Positions 14,533 to 24,290 of a stretch of DNA of 64,000 nucleotides are shown here, in pieces. The notes beneath the pieces are model-generated. The model did not search any database and was not told the DNA's origin. It worked only from the letters and a program-made list of their open reading frames with translations. Each line of letters begins with the position of its first letter. Positions within the stretch are counted from its first letter, which is position 1. The DNA lies in the NCBI RefSeq assembly GCF_002964975.1, contig NZ_PSZM01000040.1, positions 186,001 through 250,000 of the forward strand. The letters run 5' to 3'. Source of the DNA: Apibacter adventoris (GTDB taxonomy: Bacteria; Bacteroidota; Bacteroidia; Flavobacteriales; Weeksellaceae). The position numbers and the translations under genes were made by a program.

Positions 14533-16492
14533 TTGAATTTAAAGATAAATAATATATATTTGATAGATAATTTAAACTATCAAAACAAAATATTTATTAA
14601 AAATTCTTTATTATTTTTTGCAATATTAATGACTTTTCATTTCATGAAAGGTCAGAGAGAAAATGAAATTCTAAATTTAGAATTTCGAAATGAAAATGTT
14701 ACTGCCAATTACAAAGCATTTAAAATTGGAGAATACTATTGGATGTCTGAGAACTTCAATAATCCTAAATTTAATACGGCAACACAAGAACAGTTAACCA
14801 AGCATATGAGTGTTTGGGGAGTACCTTATAATGTTTCCATTAATGATTATAATAAATATTATGGAGAATATTATGGTTTAGGATGGGAACCCAAAGGGAA
14901 GATGTACGAAAATAATCAGCTGGGTATTGCCTGGTATAGCAGAGTTTGATCAGTTATTAGCAATGTGCGGTATCGGTTCTTATAAAGATATAAAAGAATA
15001 TTTAGGAGCTAAAACTAATGATAACCCAGCCGCTGTAAATTTAGAAAGTGGGGATATAGATAATGGTCATTGGTTTGCCCCCAATAAAAATGTTTATGGG
15101 TTTGGTTTAATGCCTGGAGGTGGAAGAATAAATGGACCTTGGGAAGGTTTATTAGAAGGAGATTTCTATGGGTTATATAAGTAAGCAAGATTACGTTTAA
15201 ATACAGGTGGATTAATAGTTTTTGATAATTTAACCCATAAGGTAGTTTACGAACCGGCATTATATCATTGGCTTAATGTTAGATGGACAAAGCGAATACC
15301 AGATGAAGTATTAGGTTATAAACTTTATATTAAAGATTCTGATTATAATAAATATAAGGATTCAGGATTAATTTTTAATTTTGATATATCTATAGTAGAT
15401 ATAAAAAAATTAGGATTACAGGAGCTGCCACCAGCAGGGTTTTTAGAATTACCTAATGGTTGGATAAGAGGTTTTTATGTTCAAAAAAATGGTACAGATC
15501 CTGCTTTACCCCAAATAGTCTCTCACTTACAAATAATAAAAAAAGATAATAAATTTATTTTTAAAGAAAAAGATAGCATTGAAATATATTTAAGAACAAG
15601 TGAATCCAATAATAAAAATATAAATTTTGGATTATATAATCCTAAAGATGGAAGTTTTAGAGGACCTTTAAACATAATTTCTCAAGATGGATTTATTTAT
15701 ACTTGTCAGTTACCGGAAAATTATATAGGTAACTTTATGTTAGTTCCTTATATAGTACAACAAAATGGAGAAAAAAATATAGTAAAAAGAGCACCATCAA
15801 GTCCTTGGATAGATCGATTACCTCTGACAATACAGTATAAAACTAATACAAAAAAGTATATTCCATCCGAAGAATTTCAGGTTACCAGTTATATGCAGTT
15901 AAATATCAAAGAAAACGGATCTAATATGGTAAATAAAATATTCCAGGTAGATATGGAAAAAAACTTTATGGTATCTATGCCAACAAGTAATCAGGAAATA
16001 TCTAAAATTGGTTTGTTCTATTCGAATGGAGATTTTTATACAAATATAACAACCAGTAGAAAAGGAGCTGTATATACATGTAAAATACCTAATACAGTGC
16101 AAGACGGAACTTATGTCATTATGCCTTATACAGAAGAAAATAAAGAAATAAAAGTAATAGAAAGGACAAATGATAAATATTATATGGATAGATTACCTTT
16201 AGTTGTATTAGAGGAAGATATTTGGGAAGAAGATTCAAGTTTAGCTTCACTATCACAGAAAAATGGAGAAAATCTTATTCCATATGTGAAAGATAATACC
16301 CTATATATAAAAGGGTTAATATATCCAGCAACTATTTCTATATATAATTTAAATGGAAATAAACTAAAATCTCAGAAAAATATTACACAAGATACAGGAT
16401 TAACCATTTACAATTTAAAAACAGGAGTTTATATAATACAATTAATTTCAGAACAAGGAAAAGTAAAAAGTTTAAAATTTATAAAAGAATAA
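14533..16492 (+). pseudogene. Secreted FISUMP-domain protein with T9SS sorting domain, disrupted
   Basis: Three open segments form one ancestral gene. Segment 1 (14533-14919) has a signal-like N-terminus ending MKGQ and then FKIGEYYWMSENF. One extra base near 14920 shifts the frame. Segment 2 continues as WVLPGIAEFDQLLAMCG and GFGLMPGGGRING, the hallmarks of the Fibrobacter-type major (FISUMP) domain. It meets an in-frame TAA at 15182-15184, after which the same frame stays open to 16492 (ARLRLNTGGLIVFDN and onward). The last part holds two similar units of about 120 residues, each ending in DRLPL, and a C-terminal type A T9SS sorting domain (ISIYNLNG, GVYIIQLISEQG, SLKFIKE). The intact form would be a secreted surface protein of about 650 residues. 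Two lesions of different type make a sequencing artefact unlikely. Confidence 0.85.
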
Positions 16493-16510
16493 ATTATAAA
16501 AATAAATAAT

Positions 16511-16544
16511 AAAAGAGGCTATCTAAATTTAGATAACCTCTTTT
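16511..16544 (+). terminator. Terminator after the disrupted surface protein gene
   Basis: A near-perfect long stem: AAAAGAGG, then TATCTAAATTTAGATA, then CCTCTTTT, with one C/A mismatch. A T-rich tail follows. Confidence 0.8.
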
Positions 16545-16571
16545 ATTATTTATAAATCTAACACTTTTCTT

Positions 16572-16579
16572 TATTTTTG
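16572..16579 (+). promoter_or_regulatory. -7 promoter element of rlmL
   Basis: TATTTTTG matches TAnnTTTG exactly and lies 18 bases before the ATG at 16598. Its TTG is the first in-frame alternative start of the gene, which argues against that start. Confidence 0.5.
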
Positions 16580-16597
16580 CCAAAGAAATACAATATC

Positions 16598-17764
16598 ATG
16601 GATTTTGATCAGGAATCTTTTCAAATGCAGGCTAAAACCTTTTTCGGGTTAGAAGATATATTAGCACAGGAACTAAAACAATTAGGAGCCTCAAAAATAA
16701 AAATAAAAAACAGAGCTGTAGAATTCTACGGAGATTTGGGCTTTTTATATAAAGCTAATTATTCACTTCGTACGGCACTTAAAATTTTATTGCCCATACA
16801 TTCATTCCGAGCTAAAAACGAAATAATTTTTGAAAAAGAACTTATTAATTTTCCTTGGGAGAAATATCTCTATAACTCACAAACCTTTGCTATAGATACA
16901 ACTGTATATTCAGAATATTTTAGTCATTCTCAATACATTGCATTAAAAATGAAAGATACAATAGTTGATAGATTCAGAAAAAAATTTGGTAAAAGGCCCA
17001 ATGTCGATACAAAAGATCCGGATATAAAATTTCATTTATATATAGCAAATGATAATGTAACTATTTCTTTAGACAGTAGTGGAGAGCCCTTATTTAAAAG
17101 AGGGTATAGAAAAGCTCATTTTGAAGCTCCTATAAATGAAGTTTTGGCAGCAGGTTTATTAAATATAGCAGGCTGGGAAGGTAAGGGAAATTTACTAGAT
17201 CCTATGTGTGGTTCAGGAACACTGTTAATAGAAGCAGCAATGATGGCACTAAATATACCCCCACAATTTTATAGAAAACATTTTGGTTTTATGAACTGGG
17301 CTAATTTTAATTTATCACTATATGATAAAATAAAAGAAACAAGAATTAACAGAATTAGAGAATTTAACGGAAAAATTCTAGGGTACGATATATCGCGAAA
17401 TGCTATAAATTCCGCAATGTCTAATATAGAAGCCGCTGATTTAACTGAATTTATAGAAGTCAAAAATCAAGATTTTTTTCAATCTGAAAAAGATATGTTC
17501 CCTGTTTTAGTCATATTCAATCCTCCTTATAATGAGAGATTAACAATACAAGAAGAAGATTTTTATAAAAAAATAGGAGATACATTAAAAAAAGCATATA
17601 AAAATACATTAGCTTGGTTTATAACTTCAGATATAGATGCATTTAAAAAAGTAGGATTGCGACCTTCCAAAAAAATAAAACTTTTTAATGGAAAACTTGA
17701 ATGTCGTTTTTTTCAATATGATATATATGAAGGAACAAAGAAAATACATAAAAATATAATATAA
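16598..17764 (+). CDS. rlmL: THUMP-domain 23S rRNA guanine-N2 methyltransferase (RlmL-type)
   Basis: A 388-residue class I SAM-dependent RNA methyltransferase. An N-terminal ferredoxin-like/THUMP region comes first (MQAKTFFGLEDILAQELKQLGA, and VDTKDPDIKFHLYI near 135-150). The Rossmann methyltransferase domain has motif I LLDPMCGSGTLLIEAAMMA near 205 and the catalytic NPPY motif (VIFNPPYNERL) near 308. E. coli RlmL methylates G2445 of 23S rRNA; the same position is likely but not proved here. Only the RlmL half is present, without the RlmK fusion seen in enterobacteria. The start at 16598 is preferred over a TTG at 16577 that lies in the promoter. Confidence 0.9.
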   Translation: MDFDQESFQMQAKTFFGLEDILAQELKQLGASKIKIKNRAVEFYGDLGFLYKANYSLRTALKILLPIHSFRAKNEIIFEKELINFPWEKYLYNSQTFAIDTTVYSEYFSHSQYIALKMKDTIVDRFRKKFGKRPNVDTKDPDIKFHLYIANDNVTISLDSSGEPLFKRGYRKAHFEAPINEVLAAGLLNIAGWEGKGNLLDPMCGSGTLLIEAAMMALNIPPQFYRKHFGFMNWANFNLSLYDKIKETRINRIREFNGKILGYDISRNAINSAMSNIEAADLTEFIEVKNQDFFQSEKDMFPVLVIFNPPYNERLTIQEEDFYKKIGDTLKKAYKNTLAWFITSDIDAFKKVGLRPSKKIKLFNGKLECRFFQYDIYEGTKKIHKNII

Positions 17765-17876
17765 TTTTTTGAAAAATAAAATGTTTATTTTATTACAAAT
17801 AAATAAACTATGAAAACGTATATTTGTAAATAGATTAAAATTATAAGTGTATTTTTCAAGTTAAACGATAATTTTT

Positions 17877-18839
17877 ATGAAAGTAGCCTTAATATCTTTA
17901 GACTATTATGGATATGATAAGTATATTGTTTCAGCGATGAAAAACTTGGGGATTGAAACGATCCATATAGATATTTATGCAAATAGATATATATATCCAA
18001 ATTTATGGGTTAGATTTAAAAATCTTTTAAATAAAACTTTTTTCGAATCTAATATTAAAAGACAACATTTAGATAGGTTGATTCATAATGAATTATCACC
18101 ATTGGGTATTTTTGATAAAATAATTATTATACATGCAGAATGGTTATCTTCCGAAACATTGTTGTACTGTCAAACTGTCTGTAAAAAAATGATTGCATAT
18201 CATTATGATGGAATACAAAGAATGCCGGCTATATCCAATACATTTAATTATTTTGATAAAATTTACAGTTATGATAAACAAGATGTTGAAAAATATAATT
18301 TAGAGTTTATACCTAATTTTATTTACGAAGAGGATACACAAAAAAAGGATAATATTTTACCTAAAGCATTTAATATTTCTTCTTTGGATCAACGAACTAT
18401 CATTTTAGAAAAAATAGCTAAAGTTTTACAAGAAAAAAATTTTCCTTACGATTTTTTTGTAGTGAATAGAAGACAAATAAATTTTTATATACCCAAAATT
18501 AAAACAAAAATAAAATACTTGAATCATATGATTTCAAGGGAAGAATCTTTAAAAAAAATAAAAGATTCAACTATTATGATTGACGTACAAAGACCCGAAC
18601 AAGAAGGACTCACATTTAGAGTTTTCGAAGCTCTGGGATATAGAAAAAAACTTATTACCACAAATAAAGATATTGTAAATTATGATTTTTATAATCCTAA
18701 CAATATATTATTATTAGATCCCGATAATATAGAAATATCAGATAGTTTCCTAAATTCAAAATATCAAGAAGTACCCAAAGAAATTATTGAAAAATATCAA
18801 ATTAAAAATTGGGTAAAAAAAATATTAGAAATTAATTAA
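17877..18839 (+). CDS. Putative glycosyltransferase (CgeB-like, GT-B fold)
   Basis: A 320-residue cytosolic protein beginning MKVALISLDYYGYDKYIVSAM. It has a Rossmann-like N-terminal half (IIIIHAEWLS, AYHYDGIQRMPAI) and a C-terminal half with the donor-binding pattern DVQRPEQEGLTFRVFEALGY, then KKLITTNKDI and YDFYNPNNILLLD. The E-G-L-T-x-R-x-F-E-x-L-G signature is typical of CgeB-like and Bacteroides surface-polysaccharide glycosyltransferases. Acceptor and sugar are unknown. A -7 element TATATTTG lies at 17819-17826. It is not within a polysaccharide cluster but stands between two RNA/protein-modification genes, rlmL and rimO. Confidence 0.7.
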   Translation: MKVALISLDYYGYDKYIVSAMKNLGIETIHIDIYANRYIYPNLWVRFKNLLNKTFFESNIKRQHLDRLIHNELSPLGIFDKIIIIHAEWLSSETLLYCQTVCKKMIAYHYDGIQRMPAISNTFNYFDKIYSYDKQDVEKYNLEFIPNFIYEEDTQKKDNILPKAFNISSLDQRTIILEKIAKVLQEKNFPYDFFVVNRRQINFYIPKIKTKIKYLNHMISREESLKKIKDSTIMIDVQRPEQEGLTFRVFEALGYRKKLITTNKDIVNYDFYNPNNILLLDPDNIEISDSFLNSKYQEVPKEIIEKYQIKNWVKKILEIN

Positions 18840-18888
18840 TATTCTAACTTCTTTTCCTTTAAAATTCAAAAATAAGTAAACTAGAAAA

Positions 18889-20190
18889 ATGCGCACCAAA
18901 TCAATTGGAAAGAAAAAAATAAATATAATTACATTAGGATGCTCTAAAAACATCTATGATTCAGAAATATTGATGAATCAGTTAAAAGCAAATGGTAAAG
19001 AAGTTGTACATGAAAAAAAAGGAGATATTGTAGTAATAAATACTTGTGGTTTTATAGAAAATGCAAAAGAAGAAAGCATTACAACTATTTTAGAATGTAT
19101 AGAACAAAAAAAGCAAGGATTAATAGAAAAAGTATTTGTCACCGGATGTTTATCTGAAAGATATAAACCAGATCTCCAGAAAGAAATACCAGATGTAGAT
19201 ACATATTTCGGAACTCGTGAATTACCTTTATTACTTAAAGCTTTAGGAGCAGATTATAAACATGAACTAGTAGGAGAAAGATTAGTTACAACACCAAGAC
19301 ATTATGCATATCTTAAAATTTCAGAAGGATGTGATAGGCCTTGTAGTTTTTGTGCTATTCCACTTATAAGAGGGCGTCATGTTTCAACTCCCGTACCTGA
19401 ACTTATTTCAGAGGCCAAAGCTCTGGCTAAAGGAGGTACTAAAGAATTGATTTTAATAGCACAGGATCTTACATATTATGGTTTAGATATCTATAAAAAA
19501 AGAGCGTTAGGAGATTTATTACGAGAATTAGTAAAAATAAAAGACATAGAATGGATTCGTTTACATTATGCTTTTCCAACAGGTTTTCCTGAAGATGTTT
19601 TAAATATAATGAAAGAAGAACCTAAAATTTGTAATTATATAGACATACCTCTTCAACATATATCAAACGATATACTCAAATCAATGAAACGAGGAACGAC
19701 TAAAGAAAAAACAAATAAACTCTTGCAAGAATTTAGGAATCATATTCCCAATATGGCTATAAGAACATCTTTAATAGTAGGTTATCCGGGAGAAACACGT
19801 AAGGAATTTGAGGAATTAAAAACTTGGATTACAGAACAAAGATTTGAACGTCTGGGATGTTTTACCTATTCTCATGAAGAAAATACTTCTGCTTATTCTT
19901 TGAAGGATGATATTTCTGATGAAGAGAAAAATGAAAGAGTTAATGAAATTATGGAAATACAATCTCAAATATCTTGGGAATTAAATCAAGAAAAAATAGG
20001 AAAAATATTTAAATGTATCATAGATAGAAAAGAAGGAGATTATTTTATAGGAAGAACAGAATATGATTCCCCTGATGTAGATAATGAAGTATTAATAAAA
20101 GAAGAAAATCTTAACTTATCCTTGGGTGAATTTGTAAACGTAAAAATTAAAAGAGCAGAAGAATTTGATCTATATGGAGAGGTAGTATAA
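18889..20190 (+). CDS. rimO: Ribosomal protein S12 methylthiotransferase
   Basis: A 433-residue radical-SAM enzyme that methylthiolates the conserved Asp of ribosomal protein S12. The N-terminal UPF0004 domain carries three cluster-binding cysteines (C18 in TLGCSKN, C53 in NTCGF, C87 in TGCLS). The radical-SAM domain has Cys148, Cys152 and Cys155 in SEGCDRPCSFC, and there is a C-terminal TRAM domain (about 370-433, ending RAEEFDLYGEVV). The motif CAIPLIRGRHVS and the Asp-containing LGCSKNIYDSE separate it from MiaB. It has normal length and is followed by a strong terminator. Confidence 0.95.
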   Translation: MRTKSIGKKKINIITLGCSKNIYDSEILMNQLKANGKEVVHEKKGDIVVINTCGFIENAKEESITTILECIEQKKQGLIEKVFVTGCLSERYKPDLQKEIPDVDTYFGTRELPLLLKALGADYKHELVGERLVTTPRHYAYLKISEGCDRPCSFCAIPLIRGRHVSTPVPELISEAKALAKGGTKELILIAQDLTYYGLDIYKKRALGDLLRELVKIKDIEWIRLHYAFPTGFPEDVLNIMKEEPKICNYIDIPLQHISNDILKSMKRGTTKEKTNKLLQEFRNHIPNMAIRTSLIVGYPGETRKEFEELKTWITEQRFERLGCFTYSHEENTSAYSLKDDISDEEKNERVNEIMEIQSQISWELNQEKIGKIFKCIIDRKEGDYFIGRTEYDSPDVDNEVLIKEENLNLSLGEFVNVKIKRAEEFDLYGEVV

Positions 20191-20222
20191 AATAAAATTA
20201 ATTAGATCATTTATTAAGAATA

Positions 20223-20256
20223 AAAAAGCTTCTGAAGAATATTTCAGAAGCTTTTT
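20223..20256. terminator. Bidirectional terminator between rimO and rlpA
   Basis: A 14-base perfect stem (AAAAAGCTTCTGAA, 20223-20236; complement 20243-20256) is flanked by A and T tracts. It lies between two convergent genes and can serve both. Confidence 0.85.
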
Positions 20257-20287
20257 ATCTATTTATCAAAATTATAACTATTATTTT

Positions 20288-20788
20288 TTACAAGATTTCA
20301 TAAGTAACATTCAATACTCCCGACCCTAAATTTGCTAATTCTTTAAAAGCAGCTTGACTTAAATCAAATTCTCTTTTTGGAGAAAGAGGTCCGCGATCTG
20401 TAATTCTAACAATAACCTCTTTTCCATTTTTTGGATTTCTTATTTTTACCTTTGTTCCAAAAGGTAGAGTTTTATGTGCAGCTGTTAAATCGTTCATATC
20501 AAATTTTTCGCCACTAGAAGTATATCTTCCTTGAAATTTTTTTCCATACCAAGAGATTACACCTTTATTAGATAATTCACTTTTTTCTTCAACGTGATTT
20601 TCTATTTTTTTATTTGATACTTCTAGAGTATTAGATTTAAGTGAATTTAATTCTAAACTTAAAGAATCTTCATTTACATAAGTAAATGAGCTTTCTTTTT
20701 TATTAGACTCTAAAATTTTATTATTTTTTTGAGTTGCCGTAAATGATAAAGAAACTAAAAATACTAATGCTAATGTTATTTTCTTCAT
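20288..20788 (-). CDS. rlpA: RlpA-like septal ring lytic transglycosylase
   Basis: About 166 residues. The ATG at 20788 gives a better signal peptide (MKKITLALVFLVSLSFTA) than the one at 20803, which lies only 8 bases after a -7 element TATTTTTG (20812-20819, minus strand). The export signal is followed by a low-complexity Ser/Glu/Asn linker and then the double-psi beta-barrel domain: GVISWYGKKFQGRYTSSGEKFD, AAHKTLPFGTKVKIRN, VIVRITDRGP, REFDLSQAAF. The catalytic-type Asp of TDRGP is present. RlpA proteins cut peptidoglycan glycan strands lacking stem peptides and act at division or the envelope. No SPOR domain is present. Confidence 0.9.
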   Translation of the reverse strand: MKKITLALVFLVSLSFTATQKNNKILESNKKESSFTYVNEDSLSLELNSLKSNTLEVSNKKIENHVEEKSELSNKGVISWYGKKFQGRYTSSGEKFDMNDLTAAHKTLPFGTKVKIRNPKNGKEVIVRITDRGPLSPKREFDLSQAAFKELANLGSGVLNVTYEIL

Positions 20789-21070
20789 ATGTAATTTGTT
20801 CATTTGCTTGACAAAAATACGATCACAAAAAAAGAAAAATGTGTAATATAAATTGTAAACTCTTTATTAAATCAGATTTGTCACTCTTCAATCTGTATAA
20901 ATAAAGACTTTTATCATTTTAGTTAAAAAAATGTTAAATAAAATAATAATTGTTAATATTTTTATGTTTATTTACTGATATTATATTTAAAATATTCAAT
21001 TTCAATAAATTATATATTTTTATGTAAATTTAATAATTATTAAATTTGGATCAATTAATAATAAAAAAAT

Positions 21071-21586
21071 ATGAATAAGAAAATACAGAAAGTGCATACT
21101 TATTGTTTAAGTATTTTAACACTATTCTTTTTATTTATAAGTTGTGAATCTTTAAAACACAAAAAAAATTTAAAAACAGCAGAGGATTTTTATCAAACTT
21201 ATGCCGATAGAAAAGATTTAAAAAAACTTATGAGCTTTTATTCAGAATCTCCTATATATATTGATGCTGTACCTCAAATAAATATAGAAGGAAAAGAGAA
21301 CATACAAAATCAATATAACTGGACAGATCCTTCCTATAAAATACATCCACAATTTCCCAAAACTGTTAAAATTAATCAGATGATATCTAATGATAGCATA
21401 GTTATTGTTAGTGGTATATATAATCCGTATTATTATAACGGTAAGTTAATTAATGAAATGCAGTTTAATAGTTGGTTATATTTTAATAAAGATGGGAAAA
21501 TAGAAAAACAAGTAGAATGGGTTCAGTATCCAATGGATATATTAGAAGAAATTATAAACATAAAAAAAAGCATGCAAATCAACTAA
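21071..21586 (+). CDS. SnoaL/NTF2-like lipoprotein
   Basis: A 171-residue protein with an N-terminal hydrophobic stretch ending FLFISCESL, a good lipobox with Cys at about 26. It is therefore probably a lipoprotein. The mature part begins TAEDFYQTYADRKDLKKLMSFYSESPIYIDAV and continues with GKENIQNQYNW and a beta-rich C-terminal half (IVIVSGIY, EMQFNSWLYFNKDGKIEKQVEW). This cone-shaped NTF2-like/SnoaL pattern is widespread in Bacteroidota as periplasmic proteins of unknown substrate. A -7 element TAAATTTG lies at 21041-21048. It ends 49 bases before alaS but the latter has its own promoter element. Confidence 0.75.
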   Translation: MNKKIQKVHTYCLSILTLFFLFISCESLKHKKNLKTAEDFYQTYADRKDLKKLMSFYSESPIYIDAVPQINIEGKENIQNQYNWTDPSYKIHPQFPKTVKINQMISNDSIVIVSGIYNPYYYNGKLINEMQFNSWLYFNKDGKIEKQVEWVQYPMDILEEIINIKKSMQIN

Positions 21587-21606
21587 GTAGAAAAAAACAA
21601 TTTCAC

Positions 21607-21614
21607 TACTTTTG
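21607..21614 (+). promoter_or_regulatory. -7 promoter element of alaS
   Basis: TACTTTTG matches TAnnTTTG and lies 21 bases before the ATG at 21636. Its TTG is the upstream in-frame start alternative, which is therefore unlikely to be used. Confidence 0.5.
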
Positions 21615-21635
21615 TATGCTAAATTAAGTATTAAC

Positions 21636-24242
21636 ATGACTTCAAAACAGATAAGACAAAAATTTTTAGAATTTTTTCAATCGAAACAACATACTATAGT
21701 ACCTTCAGCTCCTATTGTTTTAAAAGATGATCCAACCCTTATGTTTTCAAACTCTGGGATGACACAATTTAAAAACTTTTTTTTAGGGTATAAAGATCCG
21801 GAAAATAAAAGAGTTGCAGATACACAAAAATGTTTAAGAGTATCTGGAAAACATAATGATTTAGATGATGTAGGAAAAGATACTTACCATCATACAATGT
21901 TTGAAATGCTAGGGAATTGGAGTTTTGGAGATTACTTTAAAAAAGAAGCAATTGCTTGGGCTTGGGAACTTTTGACGGAAGTTTATAAAATCCCTAAAGA
22001 ATATTTATATGTGACTATTTTTGAAGGAGATGATAAGGAAGGTTTAATAAGAGATTCAGAAGCTTTTAATTATTGGAAAGAACATATTTCAGAGGATAGA
22101 ATTTTATTAGGAAATAAAAAAGATAATTTTTGGGAAATGGGTGATACAGGACCGTGTGGTCCCAGTTCTGAAATTCATGTAGATATAAGATCCAAAGAAG
22201 AAAAAGAGAAAATAGACGGAAAAACTCTAGTAAATAAAGATCATCCCCAGGTAATAGAAATATGGAACTTAGTATTTATGGAATTTTTGCGTAAAGCAGA
22301 TGGTTCTTTAGATAAATTACCAAAGCAAAATGTAGATACGGGGATGGGATTTGAACGATTATGCATGGTTTTACAAGGAAAAACGTCTAATTATGATACT
22401 GACGTTTTTACACCATTAATCCAGAAAATAGAAAGCATTTCAGGTTATATATATGGGAATAATGCTGAAAAGGATATAGCAATTAGGGTTATAGTAGACC
22501 ATATAAGAGCCATAGCTTTCTCTATTGCAGATGGGCAGTTACCATCAAATTCCGGAGCAGGTTATGTGATCAGACGTATTTTACGTAGGGCTATAGGATA
22601 TGCTTTTAGATTTTTAGAAGTTAAAGACCCCATATTATACACATTAATTCCGGTTCTTAAAGAACAGATGGGAGAATTTTTTCCTGAAATTGAAAAGCAA
22701 GAGCATTTAATAAAAGAAGTAATAAAAGAAGAAGAAACAAATTTTTTAAAAACCATAGATCAAGGATTAGTAAGATTATCTAATTTTATGAAATCTCATA
22801 AAGATTTGAAAATAATTCCTGGAGATGTAATTTTTGAATTATATGATACCTATGGATTTCCTTCAGATTTATCTAGAATAATTGCTGAAGAAAAAGGATT
22901 AACTGTAGATGAACAAGGTTTTATTTCAGAAATGAAAAAACAAAAACAAAGGTCTAAATCTGCAAGTACTTTTAAAAATTATGATTGGGTAGTATTAGAA
23001 GAAGATCAACAAGAAGAGTTTGTAGGGTATGACTTCATAAAAACTCAGATTAAAATAACCCAATATAGAAAAGTTGAAAATAAAGAAGGAGAATTTTATC
23101 AATTAGTATTTCAGGTAACTCCGTTTTATGCTGAAAGTGGAGGGCAGGTTGGAGATACCGGATTTATTGAAAATATCAATGAAAAAATTGAAATATTAAA
23201 TACAAAAAAAGAAAATAATCTTATAGTACATATAGTAAAAGAGTTACCAAAATATCCTGAGTTTCCATTTCAGGCAATAGTAAATTCTAAAAGACGACAA
23301 CAGATAACTCAAAATCATTCTGCGACCCATTTGTTACATGAAGCACTTAGAGAAGTATTAGGAAATCATGTAGAACAAAAAGGATCATATGTAGGACCAG
23401 ATTATCTGAGATTTGACTTTTCTCATTTTAATAAAATGACTAAAGAAGAAATAGCTTTAGTAGAGAAAAAAGTTAATATAAAAATTTATGAAAGACTTCC
23501 TCTGGAAGAAAATAGATCTGTGCCGTTTAAACAAGCTATTGAAATGGGGGCTATGGCATTATTTGGTGAAAAGTATGGAGATGTTGTACGAGTAATTAAA
23601 TTTGGAGATTCTATAGAGCTTTGTGGTGGTACACATGTTTCTAATACTCAAGATATTTTAATATTTAAAATAATGAATGAAACTTCAAGTTCTGCTGGAA
23701 TTAGAAGAATAGAAGCCATTACAGGAGAAACAGGGTTAAACTTTTTACAAGATCAGTTCAATGAATTTGAAGAATTGAAAAGTATTTTAAAAACTAATGA
23801 AAATCCTATTAAAGCAGTAGAAAAATTATATTCGGAAAATGAACAACTTAAAAAACAATTAGAACAATATATAAAAGAAAAAGCTGTTCAGGAAAAAGCA
23901 TTATGGAAAAATGCTATCCAAAAAATTGGAGATATTAATTATTTAGGACTAATAACGAACTTAAATAATTCATCAGTAAAAGATATTATTTTTCAATTAA
24001 AGGCAGAAATAAAGAATTTATTCATTATTGTAGGTACCAAAACAAATAACAAACCTACTATATCCGTTGGAATATCTGATGATTTAGTAAAATCAGGTAA
24101 ATGCCATGCCGGTACAATAGTAAAAGATTTAGCTCAAGAAATAAAAGGAGGAGGAGGAGGCCAGCCTTCCTTTGCTACTGCAGGGGGTAGTGATATAGGT
24201 GGATTAGAGAGAGCTATTCAAAAATCAAAAAATTTTTTGTAA
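21636..24242 (+). CDS. alaS: Alanyl-tRNA synthetase
   Basis: An 868-residue class II aminoacyl-tRNA synthetase starting MTSKQIRQKFLEFF. The catalytic core includes motif 1 around SNSGMTQFKNFFLG and motif 2 around HHTMFEMLGNWSFGDYF. The editing domain carries the zinc-binding set HSATHLLHEALR and CGGTH. A helical oligomerisation region (EQLKKQLEQYIKEKA) precedes the C-Ala domain with GGGGGQPSFATAGG. It charges tRNA-Ala and clears mischarged Ser and Gly. Length is normal. A longer frame from a TTG at 21612 is rejected because that codon lies in the promoter. Confidence 0.97.
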   Translation: MTSKQIRQKFLEFFQSKQHTIVPSAPIVLKDDPTLMFSNSGMTQFKNFFLGYKDPENKRVADTQKCLRVSGKHNDLDDVGKDTYHHTMFEMLGNWSFGDYFKKEAIAWAWELLTEVYKIPKEYLYVTIFEGDDKEGLIRDSEAFNYWKEHISEDRILLGNKKDNFWEMGDTGPCGPSSEIHVDIRSKEEKEKIDGKTLVNKDHPQVIEIWNLVFMEFLRKADGSLDKLPKQNVDTGMGFERLCMVLQGKTSNYDTDVFTPLIQKIESISGYIYGNNAEKDIAIRVIVDHIRAIAFSIADGQLPSNSGAGYVIRRILRRAIGYAFRFLEVKDPILYTLIPVLKEQMGEFFPEIEKQEHLIKEVIKEEETNFLKTIDQGLVRLSNFMKSHKDLKIIPGDVIFELYDTYGFPSDLSRIIAEEKGLTVDEQGFISEMKKQKQRSKSASTFKNYDWVVLEEDQQEEFVGYDFIKTQIKITQYRKVENKEGEFYQLVFQVTPFYAESGGQVGDTGFIENINEKIEILNTKKENNLIVHIVKELPKYPEFPFQAIVNSKRRQQITQNHSATHLLHEALREVLGNHVEQKGSYVGPDYLRFDFSHFNKMTKEEIALVEKKVNIKIYERLPLEENRSVPFKQAIEMGAMALFGEKYGDVVRVIKFGDSIELCGGTHVSNTQDILIFKIMNETSSSAGIRRIEAITGETGLNFLQDQFNEFEELKSILKTNENPIKAVEKLYSENEQLKKQLEQYIKEKAVQEKALWKNAIQKIGDINYLGLITNLNNSSVKDIIFQLKAEIKNLFIIVGTKTNNKPTISVGISDDLVKSGKCHAGTIVKDLAQEIKGGGGGQPSFATAGGSDIGGLERAIQKSKNFL

Positions 24243-24262
24243 AAATTATTAAAATTTAATTT

Positions 24263-24290
24263 AAAAAAGAGGATTATTTCCTCTTTTTTT
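24263..24290 (+). terminator. Terminator of alaS
   Basis: AAAAAAGAGGA (24263-24273) pairs with TCCTCTTTTTT (24279-24289). It overlaps the stop of the convergent acyl-CoA ligase gene. Confidence 0.8.

Noticed and set aside
15182-15184. In-frame TAA as a recoding or readthrough site
   Set aside because: The same gene also carries a frameshift 260 bases upstream, so decay explains both; there is no structure or context suggesting recoding.
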